The notes under the pieces: generated by a model
Database searches by the model: none
Seen by the model: only the letters and a program-made list of their open reading frames with translations
What the model was told of the DNA's origin: nothing
In this document: positions 1 to 6,967 of the stretch, one piece after another
Layout: each line of letters starts with the position of its first letter
Numbering within the stretch: position 1 is the stretch's first letter
Assembly (NCBI GenBank): GCA_900553285.1
Contig: USCX01000035.1
Coordinates: forward strand, 1-12,414
Direction of reading: 5' to 3'
DNA from: an uncultured Prevotella sp.
Lineage (GTDB): Bacteria; Bacteroidota; Bacteroidia; Bacteroidales; Bacteroidaceae
DNA length: 12,414 nt
Translations under genes and position numbers: made by a program

Positions 1-2
1 CC

Positions 3-41
3 ACGCTCCACGGCGTCGAGGCCGACGCACAGCCGTCCTGA
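3..41 (+). CDS. Possible C-terminal tail of an upstream gene (partial)
   Basis: The frame starting at position 3 reads TLHGVEADAQPS and ends at a TGA (39-41), 22 bases before the fprA start. Its codons (GGC, GTC, GAG, GCC, GAC) resemble those of fprA, so it could be the end of a co-directional gene cut by the window edge. Twelve residues are too few to name a family. The fprA frame is also open back to position 1, so this short stretch may instead be untranslated leader. Confidence 0.25.
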   Translation, partial: TLHGVEADAQPS

Positions 42-63
42 CGGCGGCCGGCTCCGGGACGAC

Positions 64-1278
64 ATGTTAAACGAACAAACATTTATGATTATGAATATCC
101 AAGGGAAAGTACACTACGTCGGCGTGAACGACCGCGTAAAACACCGCTTCGAGGGACTCTGGCTCCTGCCGCAAGGCGTGTCGTATAATTCGTATCTCAT
201 CGACGACGAGAAAGTCGCGCTCGTCGATACGGTCGACGTGGCTTTTTTCACTGAATATCTTGACCGCATCCGTGCTGTCATAGGCGACCGCCCGGTTGAT
301 TATCTCGTCATCAACCACATGGAGCCCGACCACTCCGGCTCGATAGCGCTCATCCGCAAGTATTATCCCGGCGTCCGCCTTGTGGGCAACAAAAAGACGT
401 TCGAGATGGTGCAGGGCTTCTACGGCGTCTCGACCGAGGGCGACCTCGTGGTGGGCGACGGCGACGAGCTGCCCTTGGGCCACCACCGCCTGCGGTTCTA
501 CCTCGCCCCGATGCTTCACTGGCCCGAGACGATGGTCAGCTACGACGAGACGGAGCACATCCTCTTTTCCGGCGACGCCTTTGGCTGCTTTGGCGCCCTC
601 AACGGCAACATCGTCGACGAACAGATGGAGACGACGCCTTTCTGGCCGGAGATGGAACGTTACTACGCCGCCATCCTGGGCAAGTTCTCGCCGATGGTGA
701 AGCGCGCGCTGGCCAAGCTGGGCGGCTTGAAGATAGACATGATTTGCTCGACCCACGGTCCGGTGTGGAAAAAAGAGGTGGCGCGGGCCATCAGCGTTTA
801 CGACCGCATGAGCCACGGCGTGACCGAACCGGGAGTCGTGGTCTGCTACGGGTCGATGTACGGGAACACGCAGCGTGTGGCCGAGGCGGTGGCCTCGGGG
901 GCTGCCGAAGCGGGCATCCGCCATATCATCGTGCACAACCTCTCCGTCTCGCAGCCGTCGTTCGTCCTGGCCGACATCTTCCGGTATAGCGGTCTGGCCA
1001 TCGGCGGGCCGACGTATAACGGCGGGCTCTTTCCGGTGGTGGAGGACCTGCTCAGACGTTTGGCCGGACGCGAAGTCAGTCAGCACAAACTGGCTTACTT
1101 CGGCGGTTTCACGTGGGCCAGTGCCGCTTGTAAGACCATTGTGGAATACAACGAGAAGATGAAGATGGAGCTTGTGGCCGACCCGGTGGAGTGGAAGCAG
1201 GGGGCCGACGCCGGCACGCTTTCCGCCGCGCACGAACTGGGCCGCAGGCTGGCCGAAGCCGTCAAACAAGCCGGCTGA
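64..1278 (+). CDS. fprA: A-type flavodiiron protein (flavo-diiron O2/NO reductase)
   Basis: 404-residue cytosolic enzyme. The family reduces O2 to water, or NO to N2O, with electrons from rubredoxin or a similar donor, protecting anaerobes. The N-terminal metallo-beta-lactamase-like domain (about 15-250) carries every diiron ligand: H85, E87, D89 and H90 in NHMEPDHSG, then H152 (LHWPET), D171 (FSGDAFG) and H231 (STHGPVW). The C-terminal flavodoxin domain (about 257-400) has the FMN phosphate loop YGSMYGNTQ at 262-270 and GGPTYNGG near 314-321. There is no rubredoxin or flavin-reductase extension, so this is the simple class A layout. The start is uncertain: ATGs at 85, 91 and others lie close downstream, no clear ribosome site is seen, and the frame is open to the window edge. 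It converges on ispB and is followed by a strong hairpin. Confidence 0.95.
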   Translation: MLNEQTFMIMNIQGKVHYVGVNDRVKHRFEGLWLLPQGVSYNSYLIDDEKVALVDTVDVAFFTEYLDRIRAVIGDRPVDYLVINHMEPDHSGSIALIRKYYPGVRLVGNKKTFEMVQGFYGVSTEGDLVVGDGDELPLGHHRLRFYLAPMLHWPETMVSYDETEHILFSGDAFGCFGALNGNIVDEQMETTPFWPEMERYYAAILGKFSPMVKRALAKLGGLKIDMICSTHGPVWKKEVARAISVYDRMSHGVTEPGVVVCYGSMYGNTQRVAEAVASGAAEAGIRHIIVHNLSVSQPSFVLADIFRYSGLAIGGPTYNGGLFPVVEDLLRRLAGREVSQHKLAYFGGFTWASAACKTIVEYNEKMKMELVADPVEWKQGADAGTLSAAHELGRRLAEAVKQAG

Positions 1279-1301
1279 CAGAGCAGGAGACAGAAGGAAC
1301 A

Positions 1302-1346
1302 ACGAAGCGAGGCATCCTTTCCGCATGGGAGGATGCCTCGCTTCGT
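1302..1346. terminator. 17-bp perfect hairpin between convergent fprA and ispB
   Basis: Arms 1302-1318 and 1330-1346 are exact reverse complements around an 11-base loop (1319-1329). The hairpin begins 23 bases after the fprA stop codon. No run of T follows on the plus strand (TATGGGGG). On the minus strand the following bases are moderately T-rich (TTGTTCCTTCTG). It probably ends fprA transcription and may also stop ispB readthrough, which would make it bidirectional. The long perfect stem is directly seen; the terminator role is inferred. Confidence 0.7.
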
Positions 1347-1380
1347 ATGGGGGAAAAGGGCCGCGCCGTGGCGGCCTCGC

Positions 1381-1430
1381 CTGTCGCTGCGCCTGTGTTT
1401 CCTGTCGCTGCGCCTGTTTGGGCTGTCGCC
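1381..1430. repeat. 21-bp tandem repeat, two units, 3' of ispB
   Basis: Two consecutive 21-base units (1386-1406 and 1407-1427) both begin GCTGCGCCTGT and end CTGTC. They are preceded by CTGTC and followed by a degraded third start. The block lies between the fprA hairpin and the ispB stop codon (1455-1457). It belongs to the same family as the blocks at 6891-6967 and 11861-11924. It is unlikely to be coding; reading it on the minus strand gives a TGAATG-like heptapeptide repeat in a frame with no recognisable protein. Confidence 0.7.
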
Positions 1431-1454
1431 CTGACGGGAAGATGCCGGGCGGGT

Positions 1455-2432
1455 CTACTTGTCGCGTTCGACGACGAAGCGGATGTATTCAGCCAGGGCG
1501 TCGCCAACGGGGGAGTCTCCTGCCAGTTGGCGTGCCAGCTCATATCCCCGCCGGGCATGGCGGTTCATGACGTTTTCGGCGTAGTCGATGCCGCCCGCCG
1601 TCTTTGCGAAACTGATCAGGCGGTTGATGTCCTCGTCGGTGGCCTGTCCTTTCTTGGCCCGCTGTGCCAAGGCGCTGATTCCGTCGTCAGCGTGCTGGTT
1701 GAGGGCGTAGATGAGGGGCAGGGTCAGCTTGCCCTCACGCAGGTCGTTGCCTGTGGGCTTCCCTATGTGGCTTTCGTCGTAATAGTCGAAGATGTCGTCG
1801 CGTATCTGGAAGCATACGCCAATGATTTCGCCGAGCTCGCGGTGCAGTTCGGTGGTTGCCTCGTCGGCCCCGGCCATGATGGCGCCCAGTTCGGCGCAGG
1901 TGGCAAAGAGGGCCGCCGTTTTCTGGCGGATGATGCGGTAGTAAGCGTCTTCGGTAGCCACCTCGTTGTGAATGTTCGACAGTTGGAAAATCTCGCCTTC
2001 GGAGAGCGATTGCCCTAAGCGGGCGATGCGTTCGACCACTCGCGTGCTGCCGGTGGCGGCCGCCTGTGCCAGTGCCGTCGACAGCAGATAGTCGCCCACG
2101 AGGACGGCCACCTTGTTGTCGTAGAGCGCGTTGACGGAGGGCTGCCCGCGGCGTTCGTTGCTTTCGTCAACGATGTCGTCGTGCACGAGACTGGCCGTGT
2201 GAAGCAGTTCGAGCGTGACGGCCGAACGGATGACGCCGTTGTTCACCTCGCCTGCGGCTTTCGCACAGAGCAGGACGAGCATCGGGCGCATGAGCTTGCC
2301 CTGCCGGTTGCGGATGTGTGCCAAAGCGCTGCCTAAAAGGCCGTCGGGATGTTCCAAAACGGCATGAAAAGCGTTACGGTAGTCGTTTAGTTCGTCCTTA
2401 ATGGGGCGTTCGATGAAAGACAACGTAGTCAT
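1455..2432 (-). CDS. ispB: Long-chain trans-polyprenyl diphosphate synthase
   Basis: 325-residue prenyltransferase that adds isopentenyl diphosphate units to an allylic primer, building the long isoprenoid chain. In this lineage that chain is most likely the menaquinone tail. Visible motifs: GKLMRP (45-50), the first aspartate-rich motif DDIVD (85-89) in LVHDDIVDE, GQ at 140-141, KTA at 171-173, and the second aspartate-rich motif DDIFD (212-216) followed by GKPTGNDLREGK. The residue five places before the first DDxxD is alanine (A80). A small residue there fits a long-chain product, but the exact length cannot be read from the sequence. Full length for the family; start ATG 2432 gives the usual N-terminus. 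It is transcribed divergently from polA. The symbol follows common usage for such synthases. Confidence 0.93.
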   Translation of the reverse strand: MTTLSFIERPIKDELNDYRNAFHAVLEHPDGLLGSALAHIRNRQGKLMRPMLVLLCAKAAGEVNNGVIRSAVTLELLHTASLVHDDIVDESNERRGQPSVNALYDNKVAVLVGDYLLSTALAQAAATGSTRVVERIARLGQSLSEGEIFQLSNIHNEVATEDAYYRIIRQKTAALFATCAELGAIMAGADEATTELHRELGEIIGVCFQIRDDIFDYYDESHIGKPTGNDLREGKLTLPLIYALNQHADDGISALAQRAKKGQATDEDINRLISFAKTAGGIDYAENVMNRHARRGYELARQLAGDSPVGDALAEYIRFVVERDK

Positions 2433-2452
2433 TGTTCGGTTTAATTTAGGTA

Positions 2453-2460
2453 CAAAAGTA
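2453..2460 (-). promoter_or_regulatory. Bacteroidota-type -7 box for ispB
   Basis: On the minus strand the bases read TACTTTTG, a full match to the Bacteroidota consensus TAnnTTTG, 20 bases before the ispB start codon. This implies a leader of about 14 bases. A weak TCTG, 18 bases further upstream, could serve as the -33 element (consensus TTTG). The box is embedded in GTACAAAAGTAC, a small inverted repeat. The match is seen; promoter activity is inferred. Confidence 0.45.
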
Positions 2461-2532
2461 CGAAAAACATTGAGCGTTCAGACGGCCTCCTCAATAAAAA
2501 TGCGTATTTTTACGTTACGAAACAGCCCCGAA

Positions 2533-5295
2533 ATGAAAAAATTATTTCTCTTAGACGCCTATGCGCTCATTTACCGTGCATATTACGCTTTTATCCGCAC
2601 ACCGCGCATCAATTCGAAAGGACAGAACACGTCGGCAGTGCTTGGCTTTGTCAACACGCTTGAAGACGTGTTGACAAAGGAGCATCCCGACTATATAGCC
2701 GTGGCGTTCGATTCCTCCGGGCCCACTTTCCGCCACGAGGCCTACCCTGAGTATAAGGCGCAGCGCGAGGCCACGCCGGAGGACATCCGCGCCGCCGTGC
2801 CTGTCATCAAAGAGATTGTGAACGCTTACCGCATTCCGATTGTCGAGGTGCCGGGGTACGAGGCCGACGACGTCATCGGGACACTTTCGGTGCAGGCGGA
2901 AGCCGCCGGTGTCGATACGTTCATGATGACGCCCGACAAGGATTATGGTCAGCTTGTCACTGAGCATGTGCACATGTACCGTCCGAAGCACGGAGGAGGC
3001 TACGATGTGATGGGCCCGCGGGAGGTCTGTGAGAAATATGGCTTGGCCGAGACACGCCAAGTCATCGACTTGCTGGCTCTGATGGGCGACGCATCGGATA
3101 ACGTGCCCGGTTGTCCCGGCGTGGGGGAGAAGACGGCAGCCAAGCTCATCGCTCAATTCGGCTCGGTCGACGCCCTGCTTGACGCGACCGCCGAACTGAA
3201 AGGGGCCCTCCGTAAGAAAATTGAGGAGGGCGCTGAAAAAATCCGCTTCTCCAAGTTTCTGGTGACCATCAAGACCGACGCGCCCGTTGAGCTCGACCTC
3301 GAAGCGTTCAGGCGGAGCGGGCCTGACCTTGATGCCTTGGGTAAACTTTTCGAAGAGCTCGAATTCCGTTCCCTGATGCAGCGAGTGAAGAAGAACCATG
3401 GCGTGGCGGAAAAAAACGGCGCAGTGCAGGCCGATTTGTTTGCTGCATTTCCGGACGATGGAGCGGCGGAAGAAAAAAATGGGGCTCTCGTAACGCTGAA
3501 AGACGTTGCGCACGACTATCATCTCGTTGATACAGAAGAAGGTGTTGCCTCGTTGGTTAAAATCCTGTTGACAAAAGAAACGCTTAGCATAGACACAGAG
3601 ACAACTTCAACGGCGCCCATGGCGGCGAAATTGGTCGGAATGAGTTTTTCCGTCGCCGAAGGAGAAGCGTGGTACGTTCCCGTGCCGCAGGACGAAGCGG
3701 CAGCAAGGGCCATCGTCGGGCAACTTCGTCCGGCCTACGAGAACGAACGGTCGCTCAAAGTGGGGCAAAATATCAAGTACGACATTATTGTCCTTGCCCG
3801 CTATGGTGTGGAAGTCCGTGGCCCGATTTACGACACCATGTTGGCCCATTACGTTTACCAGCCGGAGCAGCGGCACAACATGGACGACATGGCGGAGATT
3901 TTTCTCGGCTATCGTACGATTCATATCGACGAGCTTATCGGTCCGAAGGGAAAGGGGCAGAAGTCGATGGCCGACCTGCCGCCGTCGGCCGTTTATGAGT
4001 ATGCGTGTGAGGATGCCGACGTGACGTTGCGCCTTTACCACCGGTTGAAAGAAACGTTGTCGCCCGAGAACGACCGACTGCTTCGGGAGGTCGAACTGCC
4101 CCTGGTGCGCGTTTTGGCCGCCATGGAGCAAAACGGAGTCCGACTCGACACGGATGCGCTCGCCGCGACGGGACACCTTTTTAACGGGCGTATGAAGCAG
4201 ATTGAAGCGGACATTTATGGCAGCGTCGGTCATGAGTTCAATGTCAGTTCGCCCAAGCAAGTGGGCGAGGTGCTTTTTGAAGAACTCAAAGTGAGCGAAA
4301 AGCCACGCCGCACGAAAACGGGGCAGTACGTGACGTCGGAGGAGGTGCTCGAAACGTTGAGAGAGGCGCATCCCGTGGTAGGGAAAATTCTCGACTATCG
4401 GGGATTGAAGAAGTTAATGGGCACTTATGTGGACGCTTTGCCCAAGTTGATAAATCCTGCTACCGGACACATCCATACATCGTTCAATCAGGCTGTTACC
4501 GCCACGGGCAGGCTCTCGTCGAGCGACCCGAATTTGCAGAACATCCCTGTGCGGGGCGAGGACGGACGGGTAATCCGCAAGGCGTTCATTCCGGACGAGG
4601 GCTGTCTCTTTTTCTCGGCCGACTATTCGCAGATAGAGTTGCGCATCATGGCGCATCTGAGCGGTGACGAGCACTTGCGCCAGGCGTTTATGGAGGGCGA
4701 TGACGTGCACGCAGCCACCGCAGCGCGGATCTTCCACAAGCGCGTGGAGAACGTGACGCGCGACGAACGGCGCAAGGCGAAAACGGCCAACTTCGGCATC
4801 ATCTATGGCATCTCGGCCTTTGGGCTGGCAGAGCGCATGGGCGTTTCGCGAACGGAAGCCCGCACGCTGATAGAGAACTACTTTTCTATGTATCCCGGTG
4901 TCAAACGTTATATGGACGAAAGCATCGATCGGGCCCGTCAGCAGGGGTACGTGGAAACGGCTTTCGGGCGCCGGAGATACCTGCCCGACATCACGTCTCG
5001 CAATGCTACCGTGAGGGGATTTGCAGAGCGCAACGCGATAAACGCGCCGATACAAGGCACAGCGGCAGACATAATCAAGGTGGCCATGGCACGTATCTAC
5101 GAGCGGATGAAGGCCGGGCAGCTGCGGTCGAAGATGATTCTGCAAGTGCACGACGAACTGAATTTCAGCGTGTACCCCGACGAAAAGGAGGCCCTCGAAG
5201 CGCTTGTTATAGAAGAAATGGAGCACGCGTTCACGATGGCTGTCCCCCTGAAGGCGGATTGCGGGTGGGGACGCAATTGGTTGGAGGCCCATTGA
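2533..5295 (+). CDS. polA: DNA polymerase I
   Basis: 920-residue family A polymerase for Okazaki-fragment maturation and repair gap filling. Three domains are present. The 5'-3' flap nuclease (about 1-290) starts MKKLFLLDAYALIYR and includes GYEADDVIGT and GDASDNVPGCPGVGEKTA. The 3'-5' proofreading exonuclease (about 325-510) keeps its DEDDy residues: D354 and E356 (IDTET), D417, Y490 and D494. The polymerase domain (about 520-920) has motif A DYSQIELR with D697, motif B with R746, K750, F754 and Y758, and motif C VHDEL with D874. Proofreading therefore looks intact, unlike in many bacterial PolI proteins. The frame is open upstream to 2401, overlapping ispB, and there is an in-frame ATG at 2500. 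I chose ATG 2533 because it gives the family N-terminus. A weak -7-like TATTTTTA lies at 2505-2512. Confidence 0.97.
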   Translation: MKKLFLLDAYALIYRAYYAFIRTPRINSKGQNTSAVLGFVNTLEDVLTKEHPDYIAVAFDSSGPTFRHEAYPEYKAQREATPEDIRAAVPVIKEIVNAYRIPIVEVPGYEADDVIGTLSVQAEAAGVDTFMMTPDKDYGQLVTEHVHMYRPKHGGGYDVMGPREVCEKYGLAETRQVIDLLALMGDASDNVPGCPGVGEKTAAKLIAQFGSVDALLDATAELKGALRKKIEEGAEKIRFSKFLVTIKTDAPVELDLEAFRRSGPDLDALGKLFEELEFRSLMQRVKKNHGVAEKNGAVQADLFAAFPDDGAAEEKNGALVTLKDVAHDYHLVDTEEGVASLVKILLTKETLSIDTETTSTAPMAAKLVGMSFSVAEGEAWYVPVPQDEAAARAIVGQLRPAYENERSLKVGQNIKYDIIVLARYGVEVRGPIYDTMLAHYVYQPEQRHNMDDMAEIFLGYRTIHIDELIGPKGKGQKSMADLPPSAVYEYACEDADVTLRLYHRLKETLSPENDRLLREVELPLVRVLAAMEQNGVRLDTDALAATGHLFNGRMKQIEADIYGSVGHEFNVSSPKQVGEVLFEELKVSEKPRRTKTGQYVTSEEVLETLREAHPVVGKILDYRGLKKLMGTYVDALPKLINPATGHIHTSFNQAVTATGRLSSSDPNLQNIPVRGEDGRVIRKAFIPDEGCLFFSADYSQIELRIMAHLSGDEHLRQAFMEGDDVHAATAARIFHKRVENVTRDERRKAKTANFGIIYGISAFGLAERMGVSRTEARTLIENYFSMYPGVKRYMDESIDRARQQGYVETAFGRRRYLPDITSRNATVRGFAERNAINAPIQGTAADIIKVAMARIYERMKAGQLRSKMILQVHDELNFSVYPDEKEALEALVIEEMEHAFTMAVPLKADCGWGRNWLEAH

Positions 5296-5365
5296 GGCGG
5301 AAACTTCGTCCGCAGTGCGTCGGGAGGCGGGCGGGGTGTGCCTGCCGGCGATGGCGGATACTGCC

Positions 5366-5429
5366 GCAGTGATACAAGCGACGGTCGGTTTGATGAAACG
5401 TTCTGTCAAAGCGACCGTCGCTTGTTGTC
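5366..5429. repeat. Degenerate copy of the 21-bp repeat family 3' of polA
   Basis: A 21-base stretch at 5366-5386 begins GCAGTGAT and ends CGGTC, like units at 6926-6946 and 11903-11924. It is followed by 21 bases ending TGTC (5387-5407) and 22 bases ending TGTC (5408-5429). The 21-base phasing of GTC is kept, but the internal sequence has diverged and now includes the polA hairpin. Membership in the family is a tentative reading. Confidence 0.35.
5374..5425 (+). terminator. Long hairpin downstream of polA, probable terminator
   Basis: Arms 5374-5387 and 5412-5425 pair perfectly over 14 bp. After one G/G mismatch, five more pairs form inside (5389-5393 with 5406-5410). It starts 78 bases after the polA stop codon. 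No strong T run follows (CTTGTTGTCAGG), so intrinsic termination is plausible but not certain. The stem arms contain GCGACGGTC/GACCGTCGC, related to the core of the 21-bp intergenic repeat. Confidence 0.55.
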
Positions 5430-5514
5430 AGGGGAGGCGGGAAAATGTCGGAATGCCCGTTTTTATCGCCGATTCTGGCTCTTTTTCCTTATGGTGAACC
5501 GACAAGTTCATTCA

Positions 5515-5555
5515 GCCACTCAAACCCGGCGGAAAGGCTTTTTCATGTGAGTGGC
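5515..5555. repeat. 8-bp inverted repeat in the polA-deoC gap
   Basis: GCCACTCA at 5515-5522 and TGAGTGGC at 5548-5555 pair perfectly across a 25-base spacer. It lies about 65 bases beyond the deoC stop codon and could be part of a deoC terminator. The loop is long and no T run follows on either strand. The whole gap between polA and deoC (5296-5620, 325 bases) otherwise shows no credible gene; the short open frames there lack any recognisable protein. Confidence 0.35.
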
Positions 5556-5620
5556 GGATAGGTGCGGGGCGGGATGACTGTCCGTCTCGTGCAGTCTGGG
5601 GCACCGGTCTTTCCCAGGCC

Positions 5621-6547
5621 TTAGAAAGGCTTGGCCGTTTCGCCGAGGACTTCGCTGACAAGGAGGTTGGCCAGTCGGCTCGTGCCGATGCGGAAAAGCC
5701 CTTCTTTGATCCAGCTTTCGCCGAGAATCTCCCGCACGATGGTGTAGTAATTGATGGCGTCGGCCACCGTGCTGACGCCTCCGGCTGCCTTGAAGCCGAT
5801 TTTTGTGCCCGTCTGGGCGTAGTATTCCTTAATGGCCGTACACATGACGAAGGCGGATTCAGGAGTGGCCGCAGGCTCTATTTTCCCGGTCGATGTTTTG
5901 ATGAAGTCGGCTCCGGCGTAGATGGCCAGCAGGGCAGCGCGTTTGATGTCCATGGCCGAGGGAAGCGCCCCTGTTTCGAGGATGACTTTCAGGGGATGGC
6001 CGGTGCAGGCGGCCTTGATTTCGGCGATTTCATCACAGACGGTGTCGTAGTCGCCCGAGAGGTAGGCGCCGACGTTCATCACGCAATCGATTTCAGTGGC
6101 CCCGTCGTGTATGGCAAGGGCCGTTTCGGCCGTTTTGATTTCGGCAAAGGTCTGCGATGAGGGGAAGCCGCCCGTCACGCAGGCCACTTCGACACCGTCG
6201 GCTTGCAGCGACTGCGAAACGATTTGCGCAAAGTTCGGGTAAACACAGATTGTGGCAAGGTGGGGGAGGTCCGGGTGCTCGTCGGCAAAGGCGTTGACGC
6301 GTTCGGTCAGCGCCAGGATGCTCTCCGCACTGTCGGTGACTTTGAGGGACGTCAGTTCGAGTGTGCCGATGAGCAGGCGCTTTACGTCGTCTGTGGTGTA
6401 TTCAGGCGCTTTCTCCTGTAGTATGTGATGCACCGTTCCGGCCACCTTTTCGTCGTGAAGATGGAGGTCGTAATGGGCGAGAGCCTGTTCGTATTTGCTC
6501 TGCGGGTGATCAATGTCGTGACCGCAGTCGTGGTGTGGTGTTGTCAT
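5621..6547 (-). CDS. deoC: Deoxyribose-phosphate aldolase
   Basis: 308-residue class I aldolase that splits 2-deoxyribose 5-phosphate into glyceraldehyde 3-phosphate and acetaldehyde in deoxynucleoside catabolism. The Schiff-base lysine is K217 in DFIKTSTGK. The proton-relay residues are D154 (TEIDCVMNVG) and K253 (GFKAAGGV), matching D102, K167 and K201 of the E. coli enzyme. It is longer than the 259-residue E. coli protein. Part of the extra length is a helical N-terminal region, and the first 16 residues are unusual in being rich in His and Cys (H5, H6, C8, H10, H14). No other ATG occurs before residue 157, so the start is fairly secure. It begins 12 bases after the mazG-like stop codon, so the two are probably co-transcribed. 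Confidence 0.95.
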   Translation of the reverse strand: MTTPHHDCGHDIDHPQSKYEQALAHYDLHLHDEKVAGTVHHILQEKAPEYTTDDVKRLLIGTLELTSLKVTDSAESILALTERVNAFADEHPDLPHLATICVYPNFAQIVSQSLQADGVEVACVTGGFPSSQTFAEIKTAETALAIHDGATEIDCVMNVGAYLSGDYDTVCDEIAEIKAACTGHPLKVILETGALPSAMDIKRAALLAIYAGADFIKTSTGKIEPAATPESAFVMCTAIKEYYAQTGTKIGFKAAGGVSTVADAINYYTIVREILGESWIKEGLFRIGTSRLANLLVSEVLGETAKPF

Positions 6548-6559
6548 ATTGATAGTATT

Positions 6560-6886
6560 TTAGGAGTTGAGCTTCGGATTTTTCAAGTGGCGTGTGGCGT
6601 CCCGGCGGGTCTTCTTTTCGAGGTTTCGCCGGAAGGCTTCGGTCAGGTCGACGCCGGTTTGGTTGGCAAGGCATAGCAAGACCCAAAGCACGTCGGCCAT
6701 TTCGTCTGAGGGATCAGTCGGTTCACCGGGTTTGAACGACTGTTCGCCATAGCGTCTGGCCATGATGCGGGCCAGTTCGCCTACCTCCTCGGTGAGGCAG
6801 GCCATGTTGGTCAGTTCGTTGAAGTAGCGGACGCCGTAAGTCTTGATCCAGTCGTCCACAGCGGTTTGAGCGTCTTTCAGGGTCAT
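6560..6886 (-). CDS. MazG-like nucleotide pyrophosphohydrolase
   Basis: 108-residue all-alpha NTP pyrophosphatase of the MazG/iMazG type. Such proteins hydrolyse nucleoside triphosphates, often non-canonical ones, to the monophosphate and pyrophosphate. The metal-binding pattern EExxE...ExxD is present: E33, E34 and E37 in LTEEVGELA, then E62 and D65 in DEMADVLWVLL. It is a single-domain protein, about half the length of the two-domain E. coli MazG, so I give no symbol. Its substrate cannot be read from the sequence. It lies 73 bases downstream of dtd across a 21-bp repeat block and 12 bases upstream of deoC. That placement fits nucleotide-pool cleaning. Confidence 0.88.
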   Translation of the reverse strand: MTLKDAQTAVDDWIKTYGVRYFNELTNMACLTEEVGELARIMARRYGEQSFKPGEPTDPSDEMADVLWVLLCLANQTGVDLTEAFRRNLEKKTRRDATRHLKNPKLNS

Positions 6887-6890
6887 GGTG

Positions 6891-6967
6891 TGATTTTTCC
6901 TGTCGCAGCGGTTGTTTTTTTGTTCGCAGTGAGAGTTTTTCCGGTCGCTGCGACTGTTTTTACTCTT
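6891..6967. repeat. 21-bp tandem repeat between dtd and the MazG-like gene
   Basis: Full units at 6905-6925 and 6926-6946 start GCAGCGG and GCAGTGA, carry a T-rich centre and end GTTC or GGTC. They are flanked by partial units (6891-6904 ending CCTGTC; 6947-6967 starting GCTGCGACTGTTTTT). The last partial unit runs over the dtd stop codon (6960-6962). GTCGCAGCG (6902-6910) and CGCTGCGAC (6946-6954) form a 9-bp inverted repeat. The block fills almost the entire 73-base gap between the two genes. Confidence 0.7.

Noticed and set aside
67..1326. 419-codon open frame antisense to fprA
   Set aside because: It covers fprA almost exactly in the opposite strand, shows no recognisable domain, and is explained by the G+C-rich codon use of fprA leaving few antisense stops. 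The diiron and FMN motifs settle the plus strand as coding.
1191..2018. 275-codon plus-strand frame spanning the fprA end, the hairpin, the 21-bp repeat and antisense ispB
   Set aside because: It crosses a terminator hairpin and reads the repeat as alanine/proline-rich low-complexity sequence. ispB on the other strand has full catalytic motifs.
2401..2532. A 44-residue N-terminal extension of PolA
   Set aside because: It would overlap the ispB coding start and read through the divergent promoters. The family N-terminus begins at MKKLFLLDAY (ATG 2533).
4414..5409. 331-codon frame antisense to the polymerase domain of polA, and a similar one at 2551-3522
   Set aside because: Both lie opposite strongly conserved polA motifs, have no recognisable domains, and end or begin without any regulatory context.
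5315..5550. Small plus-strand frames (60 and 70 codons) in the polA-deoC gap
   Set aside because: They run through the polA hairpin, overlap each other in different frames, and show no domain, signal peptide or plausible start context.
6891..6967. CRISPR array as an explanation of the 21-bp repeats
   Set aside because: There are no separate unique spacers of 30 or so bases, units abut directly, copies are imperfect and few, and no cas gene is present.
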